Shown: positions 10,313-16,570 of the stretch, piece after piece
How the letters are laid out: every line of letters starts with the position of its first letter
Position numbering within the stretch: position 1 is the stretch's first letter
From: Streptomyces sp. NBC_00448
GTDB taxonomy: Bacteria; Actinomycetota; Actinomycetes; Streptomycetales; Streptomycetaceae
Length of the DNA: 64,000 nt
Assembly (NCBI RefSeq): GCF_036014115.1
Contig: NZ_CP107913.1
Span: 6,813,501 to 6,877,500, forward strand
Reading direction: 5' to 3'
Made by a program: the position numbers and the translations under genes
Notes under the pieces: model-generated
Seen by the model: the letters and a program-made list of their open reading frames with translations, nothing else
The model's database searches: none
Told to the model about the DNA's origin: nothing

Positions 10313-10675
10313 TCGAGCTGTTCAGAGTTTCTTTACTGGTTCAAGGGCGCCCCGCTGACGCGGGCCGCCGTGCGCCGGCGGTCGGTGACCGCCGCCCGCT
10401 CCTGTCTGCCGCCCCGCTGGCGACGGCCGCCGACCACTCGGCGCGCAGAGCCCGGGAGCGCAGGCCGGATCCCAGCCGGAAGCCCCTCGTCCGATCGCTC
10501 AGCCGGTCGGGCGCGCACCTGAGAAGTGCCCGGCGGGCTCGCGTCGTCCCGGACGCCCATGCTTCTTGCCTGGCTGGGGGCCGTGACGATGGAGATAACT
10601 GGGCTGATGCCGGTGCGGGGTTGAGCGAGACACACATGGCGGGTGGCCGGTCGTCGCGCCCGCCGTCGTGGCTGA
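10313..10675 (+). repeat. Direct repeat A1 (about 360 bp)
   Basis: This segment is repeated in the same orientation at 14237-14562. Both begin TCGAGCTGTTCAGAGTTTC, share a GGGCGCCCCGCTGACGCGGG stretch and end near GCGAGACACAC followed by a gGGTGGCCG block. Divergence in the middle (insertions, substitutions) shows they are not a recent duplication. No convincing reading frame is conserved between the copies. Confidence 0.7.
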
Positions 10676-10847
10676 CTTTCTGTGGCAGAGGCCAAAACCC
10701 TAACCCTCACAGTCATGGGCGCGGCACTCACATGGGGCCCGTCCCTGCCGGGGCTGACGAGGACGGGGGAGCCTCGATCGGCTGAGCCCGGCAGGGACGG
10801 GAGTCGGGTGGATCAGCGCGGTGCGGCGCCTGGGCGACCGAGGCGGG

Positions 10848-11093
10848 TCACGTCTGGCGCCAGGTCCGCCAGGGGCGGGTGATGATCTCCCGGTAGGTGT
10901 GGTGGGACGGGTTCCGGCTGAAGTGCCGCAGCACCCAGTCCTGCGGTTCGGCGAAGTCCTCGCTCGTCGGGGACGTCTCGCCGTCCACGGCGCACTGCAT
11001 CGCGTACAGGACCGGCTCCGCGTCCGGCTCGCGGTCGGGCTGGAGAGTCCAGGTCACGTAGCGCAGGACCGAGCGAGGGGTCACCGCCCCCAC
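10848..11093 (-). CDS. Small protein of the DUF7848 type
   Basis: 81 residues from ATG 11093. The sequence contains RYVTWTLQPDREPDAEP, YAMQCAVDG and a Trp/His-rich C-terminus (DWVLRHFSRNPSHHTYRE). I recall this small family as common in Streptomyces, often beside XRE regulators and integrative elements, where it may fold as a small beta-rich domain; no function is known to me. Its start overlaps the end of the preceding gene (stop at 11081-11083), so the two are probably translationally coupled. It may be a remnant of the same mobile element as the Nudix and DUF5919 genes. Confidence 0.7.
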   Translation of the reverse strand: MGAVTPRSVLRYVTWTLQPDREPDAEPVLYAMQCAVDGETSPTSEDFAEPQDWVLRHFSRNPSHHTYREIITRPWRTWRQT

Positions 11094-11323
11094 CCCCGGT
11101 TAGCCACGGCAACCTTCGCGCCCAACTCCTCGGCCCGGGTCGGCGGACGCACGTCCCCGGGCGGCACGTCCCACTCCAGGCCACCTCCCGGCGGCCGAAG
11201 CTGCACGTACGGCCCCGCACGCCCCATCACCACGCCCACCTTGCCGCTCCGCCGGTCGACCACCAGGGCACCGGCATCGGCCGAGACGGCGTGCCCGTCG
11301 GCATCAGGGGCGGGGACCGTCAT
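11081..11323 (-). CDS. Small conserved hypothetical protein
   Basis: 80 residues from ATG 11323; an upstream ATG at 11383 in the same frame would add 20 residues and neither has a strong ribosome site. The protein reads SADAGALVVDRRSGKVGVVMGRAGPYVQLRPP, a small beta-strand-rich pattern, and ends WDVPPGDVRPPTRAEEL. I recall similar short proteins next to DUF7848 proteins in Streptomyces accessory islands; no function known. It overlaps the DUF7848-type gene by 13 bases and is divergent from the XRE regulator at 11547. Confidence 0.65.
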   Translation of the reverse strand: MTVPAPDADGHAVSADAGALVVDRRSGKVGVVMGRAGPYVQLRPPGGGLEWDVPPGDVRPPTRAEELGAKVAVANRGWGR

Positions 11324-11546
11324 CGGGACCACCCCGGCGTGGCGGCCCGCGACCGGGCGTCCAGACGCAGGGCGGGAACACATGAGGTGGCGATCATTCG
11401 CACAGTGACGCTCCTCGGCGGCGTTGAGGCGTGCCCCGGGCCTGTTGGAGCCGCAGGGTCGGCACCGATCCTCACGCCGGTCACCAGGACGAAGGAACCT
11501 CCACCAAACCCCACTTCGGGACGTCCCGCGCCGAAAGGGGAGACTC

Positions 11547-12293
11547 GTGCCGAACGAGAGACTACGAGCCGTCATGGCGGCGGGAGGCTGGACATACGCC
11601 GCACTCGCCCAGCAGGTCGAGGTTGACCCCAAGTCGGTCGAGCGCTGGGTGAACCTCGGGCGTATCCCACGTCGTGCCACCGCCCTCCAGGCGGCCAAGG
11701 CCCTTGGAGAAGACGTGCACGCACTCTGGCCGGCGCTCCGCCAGGCCCGCCCCGCCCGCGCCATCAGCCCCGAACTGGTCGCGCTCTACGGGCAGCGGGC
11801 CGACATTCCCGTCTCGACGTTCACCGACCTGATGGCCCAGGCCCGGGAACGGATCGACATCCTCGTCTACGCGGCCGTCTTCCTCCACGAGGCGTACCCG
11901 CGGCTGAACGAACTCCTCAGCGAACGTGCCGCCGAAGGCTGCACCGTCCGCATCGCGGTCGGGGACCCCGACAGCGACAACGTCCAAGCCCGCGGCCAGG
12001 AGGAGCGGTTCGGGCACGGCATCGAATCCCGCTGCCGCCTCGCGCTCATGCACTACAAGCCGCTCGCCGACACCCCCGGCATCGAAGTCCGCACCCACGG
12101 CGCCACGCTCTACAACTCCCTCTACCGGGCCGACGACCAGCAACTCGTCAACGCACACGTCTGGGGCGTCAACGCCTACGCCCCTCCCGTGTGGCACCTT
12201 CGCCGGCACCAGGAGAGCGGCATGTTCGACACCTACGCCGACAGCTTCGACGCCGTGTGGGCGACGGCGACGCCCGTACGAGAGGAAGGCTGA
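11547..12293 (+). CDS. XRE-family regulator with C-terminal DUF5919 domain
   Basis: 248 residues from GTG 11547, behind a good AAAGGGGAG ribosome site. Residues 1-60 form a helix-turn-helix (LRAVMAAGGWTYAALAQQVE, DPKSVERWVNLGRIPRR). From about 80 on it matches the DUF5919 type: an SPELVALYGQRADIP start, then RERIDILVYAAVFLHE and TVRIAVGDPDSDN, resembling a phospholipase-D-like fold without clear HKD motifs. Likely a DNA-binding switch that senses an unknown ligand. The Nudix gene starts two bases after its stop, so they form an operon. I recall this pair in actinobacterial integrative elements. Confidence 0.8.
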   Translation: MPNERLRAVMAAGGWTYAALAQQVEVDPKSVERWVNLGRIPRRATALQAAKALGEDVHALWPALRQARPARAISPELVALYGQRADIPVSTFTDLMAQARERIDILVYAAVFLHEAYPRLNELLSERAAEGCTVRIAVGDPDSDNVQARGQEERFGHGIESRCRLALMHYKPLADTPGIEVRTHGATLYNSLYRADDQQLVNAHVWGVNAYAPPVWHLRRHQESGMFDTYADSFDAVWATATPVREEG

Positions 12294-12295
12294 CC

Positions 12296-12766
12296 GTGGC
12301 CCGCACCGAGTACTACGACGACCCCAACGCGCCCAAGCCGAACAGCATGGTCGTCGCCGCTTCCGCCGTCGTCACCGACAACCACGGGCGCATCCTCCTC
12401 CAGCGCCGCCGCGACAACGACCTGTGGGCCCTGCCCGGAGGCGGAATGGACCTCACCGACTCCCTGCCAGGCACAGCCGTCCGCGAGGTCAAAGAGGAGA
12501 CCGGCCTCGACGTCGAGATCACCGGCCTGGTCGGCACCTACACCGACCCGAAACACATCATCGCCTACACCGACGGCGAGGTCCGCCGCCAGTTCAACGT
12601 CTGCTTCACCGCCCGCATCACCGGCGGCCAACTGGCAATCTCCGACGAGTCCACCGAACTCGGGTTCGTACCGTCGGAAGAGATCAAGCAGCTGCCGATG
12701 CACCACACCCAACGACTCAGGCTCCAGCACTTCCTGGAACAGCGCGAGAAGCCGTACCTGGGCTGA
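12296..12766 (+). CDS. Nudix hydrolase (Pif-like accessory gene)
   Basis: 156 residues from GTG 12296, two bases after the regulator stop, with AGAGGAAGG as ribosome site. The Nudix box reads GGMDLTD-SLPGTAV-REVKEETGL: the REVKEETG half is complete, while the first Glu of GX5E is Asp. Nudix enzymes cleave nucleoside diphosphates linked to a variable group; substrate unknown here. In pSAM2 the Pif protein that blocks redundant transfer has a Nudix motif, so a transfer-immunity role is possible if this is an element remnant. The R2 repeat begins four bases after its stop. Confidence 0.85.
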   Translation: MARTEYYDDPNAPKPNSMVVAASAVVTDNHGRILLQRRRDNDLWALPGGGMDLTDSLPGTAVREVKEETGLDVEITGLVGTYTDPKHIIAYTDGEVRRQFNVCFTARITGGQLAISDESTELGFVPSEEIKQLPMHHTQRLRLQHFLEQREKPYLG

Positions 12767-12770
12767 ACCG

Positions 12771-12930
12771 CCTGACGGCAGTAACTGACGGCAACAACCC
12801 CGCACGACCACGGACATCTGCGCACTTCACCGGACCATAAAACCGCGCTTGACCTGCGAAAGAGCAGGTCGAGGGTGCCACATAGCACACGTACTATGTA
12901 CTGGCGGGGACAACTCCGGTACTCGTGCAT
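12771..12930 (+). repeat. R2 leader repeat in front of headless toxin tip 2
   Basis: The segment starts with the R core (12771-12797) and stays alignable to R3 (15442-15604) through ACCACGGACATC, a hairpin-like GACCTGCGAAAGAGCAGGTC and into the Hint tail codons. Just before the Hint tail an in-frame TAG (12883-12885) closes the upstream frame, so the tip cannot be read from this leader without a start at or after the tail. Confidence 0.75.
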
Positions 12931-13359
12931 AACACTTGTGGAGATGGCGCTACACTTGGTCCAGCTACGAATATCAGGGATTTGGGCCCTGTCCCTGGGT
13001 ATTCTGATCGAGGGGCGCCGCCGTTGTGGCGAGATGGCAGCAATACGGCTGGCGGGAGAGTATTTACCACAAACGCAGTCATCGCGCAGGAAAGCTTCGT
13101 CGGCATCGTGAACGGCGCTCTTAAGCGTGGGGATGACATCCATATCCTCACTGGGGTACATGGTAATGCGGCTGGTGCCATGACTTCGGAATACCGCTTT
13201 TACACTGACGATGTTGCCCGATTTGGGGATCTTCCTGGTGTGAGGATTCACGACATCTCGTCCATGTCGCCGGACGCGATTAGCGGAGTTCTGCAAAGCC
13301 CGGGGACGATTATCGGAGCGTTCTGCCATAGCGCGATTTGCCTCAATCCCTACAGATAA
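12886..13359 (+). CDS. Headless Rhs C-terminal toxin tip 2 (orphan cassette)
   Basis: The open frame begins exactly at the conserved end of a Hint domain (HTYYVLAGTTPVLVHNT), the same tail as residues 2673-2690 of the intact Rhs protein, but has no Rhs body. The 127-residue tip that follows contains DDIHILTGVHGNAAG and later GTIIGAFCHSAICL. A His-Gly after one strand and a Cys at the end of another is the dyad layout of caspase/CHAT-like (clan CD) peptidases, so I suggest that fold with low confidence. First start codon in frame is GTG 12922 or ATG 12925 inside the tail. Probably a silent tip that becomes active after recombination onto an Rhs body, or a displaced former tip. Its GC content is low for the window. 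Confidence 0.65.
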   Translation, partial: HTYYVLAGTTPVLVHNTCGDGATLGPATNIRDLGPVPGYSDRGAPPLWRDGSNTAGGRVFTTNAVIAQESFVGIVNGALKRGDDIHILTGVHGNAAGAMTSEYRFYTDDVARFGDLPGVRIHDISSMSPDAISGVLQSPGTIIGAFCHSAICLNPYR

Positions 13360-13371
13360 GCCACGGGAGAC

Positions 13372-13563
13372 ATGATGAACGCCGAGCTAGGAGAGCCGAA
13401 GCGCGAGTACATCGGCTTTATTCGGATTGCTGGCCAACCGGAAATTCAATTGCGGCTGATGGCTTCGTCGTCGAGCGAAGCCCGAGCAATCGTCATCGAG
13501 CAGTATGGCGAGGGGCACGTGATCTCGATCTGGAACGAAGAAGACGCCAGACGTCCCAGGTAG
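13372..13563 (+). CDS. Candidate immunity protein 2
   Basis: 63 residues, starting at either of two adjacent ATGs (13372/13375) after GGGAGA, 12 bases behind the toxin tip stop. The sequence (EYIGFIRIAGQPEIQLRLMA, then EARAIVIEQYGEGHVISIWN) looks like a small alpha/beta fold with three strands and one helix. No known family recognised. Its place right after a toxin tip makes it the likely antidote. Intact and probably translated, since a kin cell would still need protection from siblings that carry the tip on an active Rhs body. Confidence 0.55.
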   Translation: MMNAELGEPKREYIGFIRIAGQPEIQLRLMASSSSEARAIVIEQYGEGHVISIWNEEDARRPR

Positions 13564-13748
13564 ACTCACCTCGACTTCTCCGAGGTTCTCTCGACGGCGC
13601 GACTGAACGGCTCCGGGTTACGCCAAGGCCCAGTGCGGTTTAGCCGTACGGCTCAGCCACGGCAGCTGTAGTTCCGTCGTCTGTGCTGGTAGGTAGCCTG
13701 CGGGGGCGGGTGTAGACATGGGTACGGCCACCGTGATCATGAACGTTT

Positions 13749-13892
13749 ATGACGTCGTATCAGAACCAGGTGGCCGTGGAGGCCACGATAGCCCAGACCG
13801 CGTGGGACAGGCTGTTCGGGGCGGCGATGGACGCGATCGCGGACTGCGATCAAGCGGCTCCATCGAACGAGGATGTGATGGCATGGCCATGA
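13749..13892 (+). CDS. Small element-associated protein (47 aa)
   Basis: ATG 13749 opens 47 codons (MTSYQNQVAVEATIAQTAWD...) ending in TGA at 13890-13892, which overlaps the ATG of the next gene. The residues look like one amphipathic helix. The overlap with a pseudogene related to an AICE transfer-region gene (see 13883) suggests this is a small accessory gene of a former integrative element. No function known to me. Confidence 0.45.
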   Translation: MTSYQNQVAVEATIAQTAWDRLFGAAMDAIADCDQAAPSNEDVMAWP

Positions 13893-14165
13893 CTCGAATC
13901 CGTGTTGCCTTGCTGCCGTCGGCGGTGTGCATCGCGGGCACCGAGCCGGTGCTGAAGATCAAGGACCAGTAGACCGGGGAGGTCGCCACCGACCGGGAGA
14001 CCGGGGCGTCGCTGTACACGGTGACCGTGATGCTGATGGAGGACGGCCGGGCCGAGGTCCTGAAGATCACGGTCCCGGAGACGGGCCTGCCTACCGGGCT
14101 GAAGCCGGGTGCAATGGTGCGGCCGGTGGAGTTGTTCGCGACCCCGTGGGCGCGGATCTTCTCCG
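13883..14165 (+). pseudogene. Remnant of an AICE transfer-region gene (SCO3933-like)
   Basis: Reading from ATG 13883 gives MAMTRIRVALLPSAVC...IKDQ, then TAG at 13970-13972, after which the same frame continues TGEVATDRETGASLYTV, TVMLMEDGRAEVLKI and ELFATPWARIF. The same layout (RETGQLRVDRDTG...VVNVSVVG...VRDLVATPW) is seen in the intact gene at 41724-42071, so the two are homologues. The stop is most simply a CAG to TAG change. The 3' end is lost near 14165, shortly before repeat A2. This fossil shows that an integrative element once occupied the toxin locus. Confidence 0.7.
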
Positions 14166-14738
14166 CCGCACCCTCCAGCGCACCCGCAGCAGCGGCCTCG
14201 CCAGTCTTCCCACCAAGACCATCAGCTCCGAGCGGTTCGAGCTGTTCAGAGTTTCTTTACTGGTTCAAGGGCGCCCCGCTGACGCGGGCCGCCGCGGCGC
14301 CGGCGGCCGGTGACCGCCGCCCGCTCCTGTCTGCCGCCCCGCTGGCGACGCCCACCGGCCACTCGGCGCGCACGCCCGGCACACCCACGGACCCGACCGG
14401 CAGGGCAGGGCCCTCGGCTGGGCCGGACCGTCGTCGCGTACGCCTGGGCCCGTCGGCTGGCTCGGGCCGTGACGGCATGGACAGCGTGACTGGTGCCGGT
14501 GGGGGCTGAGCGAGACACACGTGACGGGTGGCCGTTCGGCGCACCCGCCATCGTGGCTGACGGTCGGCGGCTGAGGCCCGATCATCTCGACGCGGGTGAA
14601 GTGTCACAATTGTGGCCCTTGGGCGGCCCCGGAGCATCCTGGCCCGGCGAAGCTGCCTGACCGACGAGAGACCCCTCCCGCTCAAGCCCCGATCCTGCCG
14701 GAGGCGCAGCCCACGCTGTTTCGGCCATTGCGGCTGGC
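14166..14738. other. Non-coding stretch holding repeat A2
   Basis: Apart from repeat A2 (14237-14562) I see no gene, palindrome or promoter here. The stretch 14563-14738 looks like unremarkable GC-rich DNA between the element fossil and the broken vapC. Confidence 0.4.
14237..14562 (+). repeat. Direct repeat A2 (about 330 bp)
   Basis: Second copy of the A repeat (first at 10313-10675), same orientation. It follows the broken transfer-region gene within 72 bases, so the repeat may belong to the lost element rather than to the toxin locus. The two copies bracket the DUF7848, DUF5919 and Nudix genes and toxin tip 2; recombination between them would delete about 3.9 kb. Confidence 0.7.
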
Positions 14739-15146
14739 CTACGGCAGCAGGGTGAAGGAGAGGGGCGCCTTGGGGCGGACGACGCTGGTGGCGGCGGTCG
14801 AGGGTGGCGATGGCGTCGGCTCCGAGTCGTTCGGCGACCGCGAAGACGGAGGCGTCGACCGCGCCGAGAGGGAAGTCGGCGTACTTCTCGACCAGCTCGA
14901 CCATGCGGTCGATGTCCTGGGCGGCCAGGGGGATCAGGCTGATCTGCCCCAGACTGACAGAGCGCAGGAAGGCGGCTTCGCGCGGGTGCCGTGCTCGCGT
15001 TCCAGGAGGTAGCAGACCTCGGTGAGCACGGGATAGGGGACCAGCAGCGGGCGTGGGGTGCGGCGCATCAGCTCCACGCAGCGAGCGTGGTCCTGGTCGT
15101 CGGCATCGGCGGCGGCGACAAGCGCCCCGGTGTCCCAGATGATCAC
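14739..15146 (-). pseudogene. vapC: VapC-type PIN-domain ribonuclease toxin, frameshifted
   Basis: From ATG 15146 the frame reads MIIWDTGALVAAADADDQD, with the first PIN acidic residue (Asp5), and TEVCYLLEREHGTR with the conserved Glu. Coding likeness then jumps to another frame (EAAFLRSVSLGQISLIPLAA, then DFPLGAVDASVFAVAERLG with the central acidic cluster), and near 14770 jumps again to end SVVRPKAPLSFTLLP at a stop at 14739-14741. Two frameshifts mean no functional PIN nuclease is made. Its ATG overlaps the vapB stop by four bases, the usual VapBC arrangement. Confidence 0.75.
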
Positions 15147-15364
15147 TCGGACTCGCGCCCCAGCTCGGCACGCAGGATCTCGCCGGAGCGGGCGCCCAGG
15201 TCGCCCTTACCGCTGGACAGCGCGCCGACGAAGTCGGGCAGGGGCCACTCGTCCCCGCCGTCCTCGGCCGGAGTGCTCTCCCGCACGAGGGCCAGTATCG
15301 GCGCGACCTGCGACTCCGGTAGCCGGTCGATCAGCTCGTGCAGTTCTTCACGCAAGGTACTCAT
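15143..15364 (-). CDS. vapB: VapB-like antitoxin
   Basis: 73 residues from ATG 15364. MSTLREELHELIDRLPESQV is a pattern I know from small antitoxins that precede PIN toxins, and the acidic C-terminal half (PAEDGGDEWPLPDF) would wrap the toxin. Stop and vapC start overlap (ATGA). With the toxin frameshifted this is an antitoxin without a target in the window. It may still autoregulate or neutralise related VapC proteins elsewhere. Assignment rests on context plus general sequence character; no DNA-binding motif is obvious. Confidence 0.65.
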   Translation of the reverse strand: MSTLREELHELIDRLPESQVAPILALVRESTPAEDGGDEWPLPDFVGALSSGKGDLGARSGEILRAELGRESE

Positions 15365-15441
15365 GACGCCAGGATAGGGACAACCCGCACGGCACGGGAG
15401 CCGAATGAGGGCGGACCGCCAGACACCTCATGTGGTCTAGA

Positions 15442-15604
15442 CCGCTGACGGCAGTAGTGACGGCAACAACCACGGACATCAACGCACAACCACGGACGTC
15501 AGCGGACCGCCAAACCGCCTCCGACCTGCGATTAAGCACGTAGAGCAGGGCCGTCAGCACACATACTATGTGCTGGCCGGGACCACGCCGATCTTGGTGC
15601 ACAA
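15442..15604 (+). repeat. R3 leader repeat in front of headless toxin tip 3
   Basis: Aligns with R2: GACGGCAGTA...GACGGCAACAACC core (15442-15469), CCACGGACATC twice in near tandem, a GACCTGCGATTAAGCACG stretch and the Hint tail codons. Unlike R2, the frame stays open upstream of the Hint tail (IKHVEQGRQ-HTYYVLAG). The vapBC pair ends about 78 bases upstream. Confidence 0.75.
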
Positions 15605-16013
15605 CACAGGTGGCGGCGAGAAGTCGTGCGAACTTCCGCAAAGCAAGGCAGGAACGGCGACTGTTCACTTGGATGCCGGCACCAGGCCGAAGCACGCATC
15701 GATCTCAGTGACCTATGGGGACCGCACCTTGCACACCGAGCAGTGGGGGTACATAGGCGACCTTGCTCACGCTCGGGAATATGTCGGTCCTCCCTCGCGG
15801 ATCGTCCTCAAAGTCACCTTTGATCTGCCGGATGCCCAAGCTGCGATGCTGTATCAAATGAGAACCGAAGGTGAAAGTTTCGGCCCTTACGACTATGATA
15901 CGCGAAGCTGCGCCACATATTGTGCCGATGTATTGCGCAAGGGGGGCGTTGACATACCCGAGGGGCTGGAGACTGATGATTTGAACACTCTATTCATTAA
16001 GCTCCATGGATAG
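15558..16013 (+). CDS. Headless Rhs C-terminal toxin tip 3 (permuted papain-like)
   Basis: Begins with the Hint tail HTYYVLAGTTPILVHNT, followed by a tip of about 135 residues. It contains RPKHASISVTYGDRTLH and, near the end, YDTRSCATYCADVLRKGG. A His at the start of a strand early in the domain and a Cys at the start of a helix late in the domain is the order seen in permuted NlpC/P60-like proteins (LRAT/YiiX type), which act as peptidases, amidases or acyltransferases. I infer such an enzyme; His in KHASI and Cys in RSCAT would be catalytic. No Rhs body is attached; GTG 15570 within the tail could start translation. GC drops sharply toward the 3' end. Confidence 0.65.
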   Translation, partial: HTYYVLAGTTPILVHNTGGGEKSCELPQSKAGTATVHLDAGTRPKHASISVTYGDRTLHTEQWGYIGDLAHAREYVGPPSRIVLKVTFDLPDAQAAMLYQMRTEGESFGPYDYDTRSCATYCADVLRKGGVDIPEGLETDDLNTLFIKLHG

Positions 16014-16131
16014 ATTCCACCGGTTCGAAGGTGTGTAATTTTCGCTTCCGGTAGTTGGGGTATTACGATCGGGGGTATTTTGTACTACTGTTGGACCGTC
16101 GAGTGTGGGCGAGTGGCGAGGAGATGGCCGC

Positions 16132-16518
16132 GTGGAGAGTAGGTGGCCGTTGCCCCCCGAATTGCGGATGCCAACGAAATCGGCCGTGACAAACCTCGTC
16201 ATTTTGCTACTCTCAAGCGAAATGCTTGGAAATGATGCGATCGTACTCCTCGGTGAAATTCTGACGGAAGATGCAAAGTTCAATAAATGGTGTGCGACTT
16301 CCGGTAAATTGGCCCTTGAAATTGAGGAGATTTCTCGCCGAAGCGCTGTGCGCAGAGATCTGGTTCGCATCGTATTCGAGGCGTGGGTTTCATTTTCCGA
16401 AGAATTTGAGGCAGGGGGGCGAAAGGTGTGGGTTGCGACGGACGGGCGCCAGGTCCTTAAGGATTCATTGGGGAGCGCCAAGGTCGGATTGTCTGAGCTT
16501 CGGAACATTGATTCGTGA
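16132..16518 (+). CDS. Candidate immunity protein 3
   Basis: 128 residues from GTG 16132, which has GAGGAG eight bases upstream; a GTG at 16105 in frame is less likely. The protein is helical in character (VTNLVILLLSSEMLGNDAIV, KLALEIEEISRRSAVRRDLV) and unlike anything I recognise. A hydrophobic run near residue 25 is too short and mixed to call a membrane segment. It lies 118 bases downstream of toxin tip 3 in AT-richer DNA. By position it is the antidote to tip 3. Confidence 0.55.
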   Translation: MESRWPLPPELRMPTKSAVTNLVILLLSSEMLGNDAIVLLGEILTEDAKFNKWCATSGKLALEIEEISRRSAVRRDLVRIVFEAWVSFSEEFEAGGRKVWVATDGRQVLKDSLGSAKVGLSELRNIDS

Positions 16519-16570
16519 GTCTGCGGGCGAGGCGTGTGCCGTCGGGGTGTCCGCTCAGGTTGAAGTGACC

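Larger units (their letters stand above)
9921..10818. other. Non-coding stretch with one R repeat core and one A repeat
   Basis: About 900 bases without a gene I can support. It begins with an AT-rich tail (9990-10070) containing a short hairpin TCTTCC-CTCC-GGAAGA at 10011-10026 that may end the toxin/immunity transcript. It then holds the R1 repeat core (10113-10139), a GC-rich block with inverted GTTGG/CCAAC and CCGGA/TCCGG words (10140-10240), and the long direct repeat A1 (10313-10675). Confidence 0.5.

Noticed and set aside
12771..15604. CRISPR array formed by the R repeats
   Set aside because: Only three copies at kilobase distances with different lengths between them and no cas genes.
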